From Subdoligranulum variabile (GTDB lineage Bacteria; Bacillota; Clostridia; Oscillospirales; Ruminococcaceae), in contig NZ_CP102293.1 of NCBI RefSeq assembly GCF_025152575.1, positions 372,001 to 436,000 of the forward strand: a stretch of 64,000 bases of DNA, given 5' to 3'. This document shows, in pieces, positions 42,828-52,184 of this stretch (the stretch's first letter is position 1; each line of letters starts with the position of its first letter). The notes beneath the pieces are model-generated. The model made no database searches. It had not been told where the DNA came from and was given only the letters and a program-made list of their open reading frames with translations. The position numbers were made by a program, and so were the translations under genes.

Positions 42828-44117
42828 ATGCAAACATTGCACAATGCACTGCGCAGCACACTGCGGTATCTGCGGGTCTGCGCCAAATGGCTGGTGCTGG
42901 CCGCTCTGGTTGGATGCCTGACCGGCCCCCTGGGGGCGGCTTTCGGGCTAGCCCTGAGCTGGGCCAACGCTACCCGCGATGTACAGGGCTGGCTGCTTTA
43001 TCTGCTGCCCGTGGGCGGTCTGGTCATCGTTTTTCTCTACCGGCATTTTGACCCGCAGGGAGGCGGCTCCACCAACCAGGTCTTTGCCGCCGTGCGGGAA
43101 CGCAAAGTCCTGACCCTGCGCACTGCACCGCTGATCTTTTTCTCCACCGTGACCACCCATCTGCTGGGCGGTTCCAGCGGCCGGGAAGGCGCAGCGCTGC
43201 TGCTGGGCGGCTCCGTCTCCGGCCAGTTCGGACGCCTGCTGCGCCTGAACCGCCACGATTGCCGCCTGATGACCATGTGCGGTATGGCCGGTGCCTTCTC
43301 CGCCATCTTCGGCACCCCGCTGGCCGCCACCGTCTTCACCATCGAGGTCGTCAACGTAGGTTCCATGCAGTATGCGGCGCTGCTGCCCTGCCTGGTCTCG
43401 GCACTGCTGGGCGTCTGGATCAGCGGTCAGCTGGGTGTCGCCCCCACCGCCTTCACCCTGGGAGCCACCGCTGAACTCAATCCCATCACCCTTGCACAGG
43501 TTCTGGTGCTGGGTATACTGCTGGCCGGCCTGAGCATAGTATTCTGCGAGTTGCTGCACATCACCCCCAAGCTGTACACGAAATTTTTGCCCAACCCCTA
43601 TCTGCGGGTGGCCGTGGGCGGCCTTCTGATCATCGCCCTGACCAAGCTGCTGGGCACCACCGATTACAACGGCGCCGGCAGTGCGGTCATCGCCGCTGCC
43701 ATGGTCGGCCAGGCACTTCCCTGGGCCTTTGCACTCAAGATGCTGTTTACCGCTCTGACTCTGGGCGCCGGCTACAAGGGCGGCGAGATCGTCCCCATCT
43801 TCTTCACCGGTGCCACCTTCGGCTGCGCCGTGGCTCCGCTGCTGGGGCTGCCCGCGCCGCTGGGCGCCGCACTGGGCATGGTGGCGCTCTTCTGCGGATG
43901 TACCAACAGCCCCCTGGCCTCCATCTGCCTGGGCCTGGAAGTCTTCGGCGGACAGTGCCTGCCGCTCTTCGCGCTGGTGTGCGCCGTTTCCTACATGCTG
44001 TCCAGCTATTTCAGTCTCTACCATGAACAGCATTTCCTGCACTCCAAACTGCGCATCGGCAGTGTGCGGTTCCAGGAAGGCCACTGGGCCGAGACCGATC
44101 CAGAAGAGGAAAATTGA
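42828..44117 (+). CDS. ClC family anion transporter
   Basis: The protein has 429 residues with about ten to twelve membrane helices. The gating-glutamate motif reads GGSSGREGAALLLGGS (GREG). The third selectivity region reads GAGYKGGEIVPIFFTGATFG. In the first region the usual GSGIP is replaced by GGGST. These departures recall fluoride/proton ClC antiporters (CLC-F group), but that subgroup call is tentative. It exchanges anions for protons in the cytoplasmic membrane. It is monocistronic with its own promoter and is followed by the ttcA promoter. Confidence 0.9.
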   Translation: MQTLHNALRSTLRYLRVCAKWLVLAALVGCLTGPLGAAFGLALSWANATRDVQGWLLYLLPVGGLVIVFLYRHFDPQGGGSTNQVFAAVRERKVLTLRTAPLIFFSTVTTHLLGGSSGREGAALLLGGSVSGQFGRLLRLNRHDCRLMTMCGMAGAFSAIFGTPLAATVFTIEVVNVGSMQYAALLPCLVSALLGVWISGQLGVAPTAFTLGATAELNPITLAQVLVLGILLAGLSIVFCELLHITPKLYTKFLPNPYLRVAVGGLLIIALTKLLGTTDYNGAGSAVIAAAMVGQALPWAFALKMLFTALTLGAGYKGGEIVPIFFTGATFGCAVAPLLGLPAPLGAALGMVALFCGCTNSPLASICLGLEVFGGQCLPLFALVCAVSYMLSSYFSLYHEQHFLHSKLRIGSVRFQEGHWAETDPEEEN

Positions 44118-44118
44118 G

Positions 44119-44147
44119 TTGTACCCGGACGGCGAACGTGCTATAAT
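44119..44147 (+). promoter_or_regulatory. Promoter of the ttcA-like/alr/lepA operon
   Basis: TTGTAC (44119-44124), 17 bases and TATAAT (44142-44147) lie directly after the ClC stop codon and 32 bases before the next ATG. Confidence 0.75.
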
Positions 44148-44178
44148 GAAGCGTTAAGAATGAGAAAGGAGGGCGGTC

Positions 44179-44937
44179 ATGGACGCCATGCAGCATATCA
44201 CCGGTCTGGTGCGCAAGGCCGTACAGGATTATGAGATGATCGCCCCCGGGGACCGCGTCATGGTCGGTGTTTCGGGCGGCAAGGACAGCGTCGTGCTGAC
44301 CATCGCCCTGGGACGGCTGCGCGCCTATCTGGGCGTTCCCTTTGAAGTGCAGGCCGTGACACTGGACCCCTGTTTCGGCGGGGTGGAGACCGATTACAGT
44401 CCCCTGTCCGAACTTTTTGCGGCAGAAAACATTCCCTATGAGGTGCGCCGCACCGACATCGGTCCGGTGGTCTTCGACTACCGCAAGGAATCCAACCCCT
44501 GTGCCCTGTGCGCCAAGCTGCGCCGCGGCACACTGCACACCGCAGCCCAGCAGCTGGGCTGCAACAAGGTGGCGCTGGGGCATCACCTGGACGACGCGGT
44601 GGAAACCTTTTATATGAACCTCTGGCGGGAGGGGCGCATCGGATGCTTTTCGCCGGTGACCTACCTGTCCCGCCGTGACCTGACGATGATCCGGCCGCTG
44701 CTGCTGGCCACCGAGAGCGAAGTCACCTCTGCGGTGAAGCGCGCCGGACTGCCGGTCATTAAGAGCCGCTGCCCCGCCGACGGCGTGACCACCCGTGAGG
44801 AAACCAAGCAGTTTGTCCGTGAATTCAGCCGCAAGGATCCTGCCTTCCGCCAGAAAACGCTGCATGCCTTGCAGGAGAGCGGCATTGACGGCTGGAAACC
44901 ACTGCACACCGGCCGGAAGAAGGAGTGGGCCAAATGA
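44179..44937 (+). CDS. TtcA-like tRNA sulfurtransferase (PP-loop ATPase)
   Basis: The protein has 252 residues. The PP-loop SGGKDS lies at residues 32-37. NPCALCAKLRRG supplies the central CxxC that in TtcA proteins holds an iron-sulfur cluster, and GHHLDDAVETFYMNLWREGR is the second conserved motif. TtcA thiolates cytidine 32 of tRNAs; Firmicutes have several related enzymes, so the exact nucleoside is uncertain. GAAAGGAGGG lies ahead of ATG 44179. Its stop overlaps the alr start (ATGA). Confidence 0.9.
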   Translation: MDAMQHITGLVRKAVQDYEMIAPGDRVMVGVSGGKDSVVLTIALGRLRAYLGVPFEVQAVTLDPCFGGVETDYSPLSELFAAENIPYEVRRTDIGPVVFDYRKESNPCALCAKLRRGTLHTAAQQLGCNKVALGHHLDDAVETFYMNLWREGRIGCFSPVTYLSRRDLTMIRPLLLATESEVTSAVKRAGLPVIKSRCPADGVTTREETKQFVREFSRKDPAFRQKTLHALQESGIDGWKPLHTGRKKEWAK

Positions 44938-46121
44938 ACGATCCCATCTTGGAAAAACACTGCTGGGCCGAGATCGACCTCGATGCCCTGCGGCACAATT
45001 TTGCTTTTATCAAACGCACCATCGGCGGACCGGTATGCGCGGTGGTGAAGGCAGACGCCTACGGCCACGGCGACATCGTGGTGGCCCGCGTTCTGCAGGA
45101 GGAAGGCGCGGCGGCCTTTGCCGTCAGCTGCCTGGCCGAGGCCAAGCGGCTGCGCCGCCATGGCATCACGGTGCCGGTGCTGATTCTGGGTTACGCCGAC
45201 CCTTCGGAGGCCTCTGCACTGGCCCAGGAGGATATCGCCACCGCCTGTTTCTCCACCGAATATGCCAAAGCCCTCTCCGCCGCGGCGGTAGCCGCCGGGG
45301 TACAGGTCAAGGTCCATCTGAAGATCGACACCGGCATGGGCCGCATCGGTTTTGCGGCGCAGAGCGACTGGCAGGCCGTGGTGCGGGAGTTGGAAGCGCT
45401 CTGTTCCCTGCCCGGGCTTTCCATCTGCGGCATCTTCCAGCATTTTGCGGTGGCCGACAGTCTGGAACCGGACGCCCAGACTTACACCGACAACCAGTAT
45501 ACACTGTTCCGCAAGGTGGTGGACCAGCTGCAGGCCGATGGCTACGACACCGGCACGGTGCACTGCGCCAACTCTGCGGCCCAGCTGCGTCATCCCGAAT
45601 GGCGCAACGATATGACCCGCGCCGGCATCATCCTGTACGGGCTGGATCCCAGCGACGAGCTGCACTTCCCCGTACTGAAACCGGTCATGACTTTGAAATG
45701 CATCGTGACCTTTGTGAAGGATCTGCTGCCCGGCCAGAGCGTCAGCTACGGCCGTACCTTTACGGCCAAAGCCCCCATGCGGGTCGCCACCGCCTGCGTG
45801 GGCTATGCCGACGGCTATCCGCGGATGCTGTCCGGCAGCCAGGGCCAGGGGCTGATGATGGTCAACGGCCGGCCTGCACCGGTGCTGGGCCGCGTCTGCA
45901 TGGACCAGACGCTTCTGGACGTGACGAACATTCCCGGTGTGCGCATGGGAGATGAGGTGACCGTCTTCGGCCCCGGCGCCCCCGACACCGCCGACACCAT
46001 TGCCCGCAAGACCGACACCATCTCCTACGAGATTGTCTGCGGGATTGCCCGCCGCGTGCCCCGCGTATATATGGAGAACGGAAAAATCTGCAAGATCTGG
46101 AACGATTTGGAGGAAAATTGA
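44934..46121 (+). CDS. alr: Alanine racemase
   Basis: The protein has 395 residues from ATG 44934 (AAGGAG 8 bases upstream), which overlaps the previous stop. The PLP-binding lysine is K39 in [23 protein letters not shown] is the second signature. The catalytic tyrosine lies in SVSYGRTF near the start of the C-terminal domain, and VGYADGYPR and RVCMDQ follow. The enzyme makes D-alanine for peptidoglycan from L-alanine with pyridoxal phosphate. Its stop overlaps the lepA start. Confidence 0.97.
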   Translation: MNDPILEKHCWAEIDLDALRHNFAFIKRTIGGPVCAVVKADAYGHGDIVVARVLQEEGAAAFAVSCLAEAKRLRRHGITVPVLILGYADPSEASALAQEDIATACFSTEYAKALSAAAVAAGVQVKVHLKIDTGMGRIGFAAQSDWQAVVRELEALCSLPGLSICGIFQHFAVADSLEPDAQTYTDNQYTLFRKVVDQLQADGYDTGTVHCANSAAQLRHPEWRNDMTRAGIILYGLDPSDELHFPVLKPVMTLKCIVTFVKDLLPGQSVSYGRTFTAKAPMRVATACVGYADGYPRMLSGSQGQGLMMVNGRPAPVLGRVCMDQTLLDVTNIPGVRMGDEVTVFGPGAPDTADTIARKTDTISYEIVCGIARRVPRVYMENGKICKIWNDLEEN

Positions 46122-47929
46122 TGGCTCGCGATACGATCCGCAACTTTTGTATCATCGCTCACATCGACCACGGCAAGTCCACCTTGTCGGACCGCATGCT
46201 GGAGCTGACCGACAGTGTTGACAAGCGCACCATGACCGACCAGGTCCTGGACGATATGGACATCGAAAAGGAGCGCGGCATCACCATCAAGGCCCGTGCC
46301 GTCACCATGCGCTACAAAGCCGACGACGGCAAGACCTATGAACTCAACCTCATCGACACCCCGGGCCATGTGGACTTCCAGTACGAGGTCAGCCGCAGCC
46401 TGGCTGCCTGCGAGGGTGCCGTGCTGGTGGTGGATGCCAGCCAGGGCGTGGAGGCCCAGACGCTGGCCAACTGCTATCTGGCGCTGGACCACAATCTGGA
46501 GGTCGTGCCGATCCTGAACAAGATCGATCTGCCCAGCGCCGATCCCGACACCGTGGCCAAGGAAGTGGAGGACGTCATCGGCCTGCCCTGCATGGAGGCG
46601 CCGCGGGTGTCGGCCAAGCTGGGCATCGGCGTCAAGGACGTGCTGGAATGCGTGGTAAACCAGATTCCCGCCCCCACCGGCGACGCGGACAAGCCGCTGA
46701 AAGCGCTGATCTTTGACTCTATCTACGACAGTTACAAGGGCGTCATCGTCTACGTGCGCGTTTTCGAGGGGACCGTCAAACCCGGGGATACCATCCGGCT
46801 GATGAGCACCGGCGCCGAGTTCCAGCTGGTGGAAGTAGGCCATATGGGCGCCACCAGCCTGACTCCCTGTGACAAACTGGAAGCCGGCGAGGTCGGCTAT
46901 CTGACCGCCAGCATCAAGACTGTGCGGGACACCCGTGTGGGCGATACCGTGACCCTGGCCTCCAACCCCACAGCCGAGGCGCTGCCCGGTTTCCGCACCG
47001 TAACGCCGATGGTCTTCTGCGGCATCTACCCGGCCGACGGCGCCGACTATCCCGATCTGAAGGACGCCCTGGAGAAGCTGCAGCTCAACGATGCCTCCCT
47101 GAGTTTTGAGCCGGAGACCAGCGCCGCCCTGGGCTTTGGCTTCCGCTGCGGGTTCCTGGGACTTCTGCATATGGAGATCATCACCGAGCGCCTAGAGCGG
47201 GAGTTTGACCTCGATCTCATCACCACCACGCCCGGCGTTCAGTACCGGCTGACGCTGACCGACGGCACTGTGGAGATCATCGACAACCCCGCCGCCTACC
47301 CCGATCCGACCCGCATCGTCAAGCAGGAAGAACCTTTTGTCAACGCCCACATCTATACCCCCAACGACTATGTGGGCCCGCTGATGGATCTCTGCCAAAC
47401 CAAGCGCGGCGTCATGATCGACATGAAATATATGGACGAGACCCGCGTCGACCTGCACTACCAGCTGCCGCTGGGCGAGATCGTCTACGATTTCTTTGAC
47501 GCCATCAAATCCCGCAGCCGCGGCTACGCCAGCTACGACTACGAGTGGGAGGGCTGGCACGAGAGCAAGCTGGTCCGGTTGGACTTCCTGCTCAACGGCG
47601 ATCCCGTGGATGCCCTGTCCATGATCGTCTTCTCGGACAATGCCTACGCCAAGGGCCGCCGCATCTGCGAGAAGCTCAAGGAGAACATCCCCCGCGCACT
47701 GTTCGAGATCCCCATCCAGGCAGCTGTGGGCGGCAAGATCATCGCCCGCGAAACCGTCAAGGCCATGCGCAAGGACGTTCTGGCCAAGTGCTACGGCGGC
47801 GACATTACCCGCAAGAAAAAACTGCTGGAAAAGCAGAAGGAAGGCAAAAAGAAGATGCGCCAGCTGGGCAGCGTGACCTTGCCCAGCGAAGCCTTCACCG
47901 CCGTCCTGAAACTGGATTCCGATTCCTGA
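46121..47929 (+). CDS. lepA: Elongation factor 4 (LepA GTPase)
   Basis: The protein has 602 residues from ATG 46121, overlapping the alr stop by one base, with GGAGG upstream. It acts on ribosomes during initiation and elongation. The G motifs are [16 protein letters not shown] (G1), DTPGHVDF (G3) and NKIDLP (G4). The LepA-specific C-terminus is visible as [28 protein letters not shown] is the switch I signature. The length is normal for the family. Confidence 0.98.
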   Translation: MARDTIRNFCIIAHIDHGKSTLSDRMLELTDSVDKRTMTDQVLDDMDIEKERGITIKARAVTMRYKADDGKTYELNLIDTPGHVDFQYEVSRSLAACEGAVLVVDASQGVEAQTLANCYLALDHNLEVVPILNKIDLPSADPDTVAKEVEDVIGLPCMEAPRVSAKLGIGVKDVLECVVNQIPAPTGDADKPLKALIFDSIYDSYKGVIVYVRVFEGTVKPGDTIRLMSTGAEFQLVEVGHMGATSLTPCDKLEAGEVGYLTASIKTVRDTRVGDTVTLASNPTAEALPGFRTVTPMVFCGIYPADGADYPDLKDALEKLQLNDASLSFEPETSAALGFGFRCGFLGLLHMEIITERLEREFDLDLITTTPGVQYRLTLTDGTVEIIDNPAAYPDPTRIVKQEEPFVNAHIYTPNDYVGPLMDLCQTKRGVMIDMKYMDETRVDLHYQLPLGEIVYDFFDAIKSRSRGYASYDYEWEGWHESKLVRLDFLLNGDPVDALSMIVFSDNAYAKGRRICEKLKENIPRALFEIPIQAAVGGKIIARETVKAMRKDVLAKCYGGDITRKKKLLEKQKEGKKKMRQLGSVTLPSEAFTAVLKLDSDS

Positions 47930-47957
47930 GCTTTCCAGCTGCCATAATCATCCTTTC

Positions 47958-47994
47958 CTCCCGCACGGCGATCCCCGCCGCGCGGGAGTTTTTT
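47958..47994 (+). terminator. Terminator of the ttcA-like/alr/lepA operon
   Basis: CTCCCGC (47958-47964) pairs with GCGGGAG (47982-47988), and a GGCG/CGCC inner pairing is possible. A run of six T follows. Confidence 0.8.
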
Positions 47995-48031
47995 GTCGGT
48001 GGCTCCCCCGTCATTTTGAAATCTGCGCCCC

Positions 48032-48060
48032 TTGCCATTTTATAGGAAGTAGTGTACAAT
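48032..48060 (+). promoter_or_regulatory. Promoter of glnS
   Basis: TTGCCA (48032-48037), 17 bases and TACAAT (48055-48060) lie 31 bases before the glnS ATG. Confidence 0.72.
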
Positions 48061-48091
48061 AAAGGGACACTAAAAATTTGGGGTGCGATTT

Positions 48092-49753
48092 ATGGCAGAA
48101 GAGAAATTTTCCAACTTTTTGACGGATATCATTGATGCCGACCTTGCCGAGGGCAAGGTCGATACCGTGCATACCCGTTTTCCGCCGGAGCCCAACGGAT
48201 ATCTGCATATCGGTTCGGCCAAGGCGATTTTCATCAACTATACCATCGCCAAGCACTACGGCGGCAAATTCAACCTCCGCTTTGACGATACCAACCCCGC
48301 CCGCGAAGGCGACGAATATGTGCAGAGCATCCTGCAGGATCTGCACTGGCTGGGGGCCGATCCCAACGGCGGCATCTTCTACGGCAGCGACTACTTTGAG
48401 CGCTGCTACGAATACGCCGAGAAGCTGATCCGGGAAGGCAAGGCCTATGTGGACGACCTGACCCGTGAGGAGATGCAGGAATACCGCGGCAACGATGCCG
48501 GCAAGCCCAGCCGCCCCAGTCCCTACCGTGACCGCACGCCGGAGGAAAACCTGGACCTGTTCCGCCGCATGCGCGCCGGTGAATTTGCCGACGGCGAAAA
48601 AACGCTGCGCGCCAAGATCGACCTGGCCAGCCCCAACATGAATATGCGCGACCCCGCGATCTACCGCATCAAGCACGTGACCCATCACCGCCAGGGCGAC
48701 AAGTGGTGCATCTATCCCCTGTACGACTTTGCCCATCCCATTCAGGACGCCATCGAAGGCATCACCTTCAGCCTCTGCAGCCTGGAATTCGAGAACCACC
48801 GCCCGCTGTATGAGTGGGTCATCACCAACATCTTCGGCACCGAATTCCCGAAACAGCGCGAGTTTGCCCGCCTGAATGTGACCAACACCGTCATGAGCAA
48901 GCGCTATCTGCGGGAACTGGTGGAGAAGAACATTGTGGATGGCTGGGACGACCCCCGCATGCCGACACTGAGCGGTCTGCGGCGCCGCGGCTATACCCCC
49001 ACCAGCATCTTCACCTTCGTCAAGGAGGCCGGCATCTCCAAGGCCGACAGCCTGGTGGACATGCGTCAGCTGGAGGCTGTGCTGCGTGCCGAGCTGGAAC
49101 TCAACGCCCAGCGCCGCGTAGCTGTGCTGGATCCCGTCAAGCTCATCATCGACAACTATCCTACCGATGCCTGCGAGTATTTTGACCTGCCCAACAACCC
49201 GAACCGCGACGCCAACGATACGTCCACCCGCAAGGTGGCCTTCACCAAGGAAGTCTGGATCGACCGCAGCGACTTCTTTGAGGTTCCTCCGCCGAAGTTC
49301 AAGCGTCTGACCCTGGGCAGCGAAGTCCGCCTGATGGGCGCTTATCTTGTGCGCTGCACCGGTGTGGACAAGGATGAGGCCGGCAATATCACGGCCGTCC
49401 ATGCCGAGGCGGACCTCGAGACGAAGAACGGCAATCCCGCCGATGGCCGCAAGGTGCGCGGCACCATCCACTGGGTCAGCTGCGCTCACTGCGTGGAGGC
49501 GGAAGTCCGCCTGTATGACAAGCTGTTCACCGAAGCCAACATGAACAGCATCCCCGACGGTGCCGACTTCAAGGATTACCTGAACCCCGAGAGCGTGACC
49601 GTGATCTCCCATGCCAAGCTGGAGGAAAGCCTGCAGGACGCCAAGCCCGGCGAGCGCTTCCAGTTCGTGCGCACCGGTTACTTCACACCGGACAGCAAGA
49701 ACCCCGGCGTGTACAACCGCATCGTGACCCTCAAAGACAGTTTCAAGCTGTAA
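48092..49753 (+). CDS. glnS: Glutaminyl-tRNA synthetase
   Basis: The protein has 553 residues from ATG 48092 (GGGGTG upstream). Class I signatures are PPEPNGYLHIGSAKAIF (HIGH motif) and TVMSKRYLREL (KMSKS-type loop VMSKR). RFDDTNPAREGDEYVQSI is the GlnRS/GluRS-type substrate loop. The C-terminal half is the GlnRS beta-barrel anticodon-binding domain (VEAEVRLYDKLF, RFQFVRTGYFTPD), which separates it from bacterial GluRS. It charges tRNA-Gln directly. It is monocistronic between its own promoter and a terminator. Confidence 0.97.
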   Translation: MAEEKFSNFLTDIIDADLAEGKVDTVHTRFPPEPNGYLHIGSAKAIFINYTIAKHYGGKFNLRFDDTNPAREGDEYVQSILQDLHWLGADPNGGIFYGSDYFERCYEYAEKLIREGKAYVDDLTREEMQEYRGNDAGKPSRPSPYRDRTPEENLDLFRRMRAGEFADGEKTLRAKIDLASPNMNMRDPAIYRIKHVTHHRQGDKWCIYPLYDFAHPIQDAIEGITFSLCSLEFENHRPLYEWVITNIFGTEFPKQREFARLNVTNTVMSKRYLRELVEKNIVDGWDDPRMPTLSGLRRRGYTPTSIFTFVKEAGISKADSLVDMRQLEAVLRAELELNAQRRVAVLDPVKLIIDNYPTDACEYFDLPNNPNRDANDTSTRKVAFTKEVWIDRSDFFEVPPPKFKRLTLGSEVRLMGAYLVRCTGVDKDEAGNITAVHAEADLETKNGNPADGRKVRGTIHWVSCAHCVEAEVRLYDKLFTEANMNSIPDGADFKDYLNPESVTVISHAKLEESLQDAKPGERFQFVRTGYFTPDSKNPGVYNRIVTLKDSFKL

Positions 49754-49758
49754 GATAT

Positions 49759-49792
49759 AAAAAAGACCGACGCAGCCGCGTCGGTCTTTTTT
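49759..49792. terminator. Bidirectional terminator between glnS and the MATE gene
   Basis: Arms AAAAAAGACCGACGC (49759-49773) and GCGTCGGTCTTTTTT (49778-49792) form a perfect 15-bp stem with T-tracts on both strands. The flanking genes converge. Confidence 0.93.
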
Positions 49793-49809
49793 GCGTTATT
49801 GCTTACCGG

Positions 49810-51174
49810 TCAGGCACCGTGGCGCGCTGCAATGCAGCGGCGCAGCCATCCGCCTTTTTTGTAGTAAACGATGAACAGCAGCGAGGCCAGGATCCAGGTA
49901 ATGGGATAGCTCAGTTCCACCGTGGCCACTGAATGCCACACCGGAACCGCCGTCAGCAGCCACAGGATGCGCAGCCCGCAGACACAGAACACCGTGATGA
50001 GGGTGGGCACGCGCACGTCCCCGCAGCCGCGCAGGGCGCCGGACAGGATTTCGATGCAGACGTAGGTCACATAGGCAGGCACCAGCACCTGCATCATCTG
50101 CACACCCACCGCAATGACCTCCGGGTCCTGACTGAACAGACTGAACAGCGGCCTTGCGGCGAAGTAGAACACAACGCTGATAAAAATGGTGATGCCGGCC
50201 GCCATCGTCAGGCAGACTCGGGTGCCGCGGTGTACGCGGTCGTACTGTTTGGCGCCAAAGTTCTGTCCCGCGAAGGTGGTAATGGCGATGCCCAGCGAGT
50301 TGATGGTCATCCAGAAGATGAAGTCGATCTTCCCGTAGACACCCCAGGCCGCAATGGTGTTGGTACCGAAGCCGTTCATGCAGCTCTGGATCATCATATT
50401 GCTCACATTGTAGAGGGCGCTCTGAGCCGCCGCCGGAATGCCGATGGTGCAGATCGCCACCAGGATTGCCCGCTCCATCCGCAGCTTGGACGCCGCCAGA
50501 TGCCACGGCATCCCCTGGGAGCCGGCCAGACAGCGCAGCGTCAGCACCGCACTGGCAACCTGGCTGATCACCGTGGCCAGCGCAGCCCCTGCCACGCCCC
50601 AGTGGAACGCCGCGATGAAAACAACGTCCAGCACAATGTTGACCAGGGACGCCACGATCAGGAAATAGAGAGGGCGTTTGGAGTCCCCCGCCGCCCGCAG
50701 GATGTTGGTGCCCATGTTGTACAGAATCTGCGGGATCATACCCAGGAAGTAGATGCGCAGGTAGAGTGCTGCGTCCTCCAGGATTTCCGCCGGCGTGCCC
50801 ATCAGCCGCAGCACCGGCTCCGCCGTGAGAAGTCCCAGCACGGTCAGCAGCGCGCCGATCACCACACTGAACACCAGCGCTGTGTGCACTTGCCGGTCCA
50901 CGGCGTCGATGTCCCGGGCGCCGTAACTCTGCGCCACCACCACGCCGGCACCGCTGCAAAGACCCACGAACAGGCCTACCAGCAGATTGACGAAAGCGCC
51001 GGTGGCCCCCACGGCCGCCAGCGCATTGGTTCCTACAAAGTTGCCGACAATGAGAGTGTCGGCGGTGTTGTACAATTGCTGGAACAACGTGCCGAACCAG
51101 ATGGGCAGAAAGAAAACCAGCAGCTGTCGAGGAATGCTGCCGGTCAGAATATCTGTTTGTTTGACTGTCCGCAT
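49810..51174 (-). CDS. MATE family efflux transporter
   Basis: The protein has 454 residues and about twelve membrane helices in two MatE halves. Signatures are LFQQLYNTADTLIVGNFVG, AVGATGAFVNLLVGLFVG, and the second-half VSNMMIQSCMNGFGTNTIAA. It uses a sodium or proton gradient to export drugs or metabolites; the substrate is unknown. AGGAG lies ahead of ATG 51174. It is divergent from the LRR/VWA/MoxR operon. Confidence 0.95.
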   Translation of the reverse strand: MRTVKQTDILTGSIPRQLLVFFLPIWFGTLFQQLYNTADTLIVGNFVGTNALAAVGATGAFVNLLVGLFVGLCSGAGVVVAQSYGARDIDAVDRQVHTALVFSVVIGALLTVLGLLTAEPVLRLMGTPAEILEDAALYLRIYFLGMIPQILYNMGTNILRAAGDSKRPLYFLIVASLVNIVLDVVFIAAFHWGVAGAALATVISQVASAVLTLRCLAGSQGMPWHLAASKLRMERAILVAICTIGIPAAAQSALYNVSNMMIQSCMNGFGTNTIAAWGVYGKIDFIFWMTINSLGIAITTFAGQNFGAKQYDRVHRGTRVCLTMAAGITIFISVVFYFAARPLFSLFSQDPEVIAVGVQMMQVLVPAYVTYVCIEILSGALRGCGDVRVPTLITVFCVCGLRILWLLTAVPVWHSVATVELSYPITWILASLLFIVYYKKGGWLRRCIAARHGA

Positions 51175-51224
51175 AATAAAACCTGTTTTTCTCCTCTTTT
51201 GTATTCCTTGCGCACCTATTTTAT

Positions 51225-51233
51225 GCTATAATG
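51225..51233 (+). promoter_or_regulatory. Extended -10 promoter of the LRR/VWA/MoxR operon
   Basis: TGCTATAAT fits the TGnTATAAT extended -10 consensus and lies 28 bases before the ATG at 51262. There is no strong -35. Confidence 0.65.
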
Positions 51234-51261
51234 GCGACAATGTAAAGAGGGGGAAAAAGAC

Positions 51262-52173
51262 ATGGCGGTTTTGTGGCAGCCCTGCGGGGATGGAGCGCGG
51301 ATTCTGCGCGTTTTGGGGGATTCTCCCTGCCCCGTCCTGCCCGGCACGGTAGCCGGTCGGCCGGTCACCGAACTGGGCCCCTATTGCTTTGCCGCACGGG
51401 CTGTGACCGGCGGTTCTCTCTGGCCGGTCGAAAGTGCCGACACCCACGAAGTGACCGGGGATTTTCTGGAGGAAGCCGTACTGCCGGATTCCGTCCGTGT
51501 GCTGCACAGTGCCGTATTCTATAACTGCCACCGCCTGCGCCGGGTGGAGGCCGGGCCGCATCTGGAAAGTCTCGGCAGCGACCTGTTTACTAACTGCAAG
51601 GCATTGCGCACCTTTGCGTTGCGGACTGCCCCCGATGCCGAAACCGGACTGAAAAAACTGCTGGGTGCCGTGAGTGCCGATGTAAGCGTGGAATTTCTCG
51701 GCGCGCCGGGGGCCCGGTTGTTCTACCCCGAATACTTCGAGTGGCTGGACGAAAACACCCCCGCCCACATCTTCAACCACAGCATCGAAGGCGAGGGATA
51801 CCGCATGCGCCAGTGCTTTGCGGGCGGCGCTGTGGATTATACCGCCTACGACGCCACCTTTGCCCAGGCCTGTGTGGGGGAAAGTGAGGAAAAGCTCTGC
51901 CGCATGGCGCTGGGACGGCTGCTGGCTCCCTTTGCCCTTCATGACAGCGCCCGCACCGACTATGAATTTTACCTGACCGCCCATCCCGGTGCTGCCTTTG
52001 GGCAGGCCATCACAGAACGGGACGAAGCTGCCCTTCGGCTGCTGGTCGGGCTGGGACTGCCTGTGCAGGAGGCCGCCGCCCAATGTGCCCGGACCGGCTG
52101 GAGCGCCGGTGCTACCATCCTGCTGGCCCGGCCCAAGCGTGCCGCCAAGCAGTACGATTTTGATGATCTTTGA
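51262..52173 (+). CDS. Leucine-rich-repeat-like protein, first gene of a VWA/MoxR operon
   Basis: The protein has 303 residues. The N-terminal half has BspA-type leucine-rich repeat units: LEEAVLPDSVRVLHSAVFYN, then CHRLRRVEAGPHLESLGSDL and FTNCKALRTFALR. The C-terminal half is helical and alanine-rich, with a late ankyrin-like turn (ERDEAALRLLVGLGLPVQEA). There is no signal peptide, so it is cytosolic and may be a scaffold. It starts behind an extended -10 promoter, and AGAGGGGGAAA is its ribosome binding site. The VWA gene begins 11 bases after its stop. Confidence 0.7.
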   Translation: MAVLWQPCGDGARILRVLGDSPCPVLPGTVAGRPVTELGPYCFAARAVTGGSLWPVESADTHEVTGDFLEEAVLPDSVRVLHSAVFYNCHRLRRVEAGPHLESLGSDLFTNCKALRTFALRTAPDAETGLKKLLGAVSADVSVEFLGAPGARLFYPEYFEWLDENTPAHIFNHSIEGEGYRMRQCFAGGAVDYTAYDATFAQACVGESEEKLCRMALGRLLAPFALHDSARTDYEFYLTAHPGAAFGQAITERDEAALRLLVGLGLPVQEAAAQCARTGWSAGATILLARPKRAAKQYDFDDL

Positions 52174-52184
52174 CGGAGGGGTCT

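Noticed and set aside
48011..49612. 533-codon open frame opposite glnS
   Set aside because: It is a shadow of a clear synthetase gene and covers the glnS promoter.
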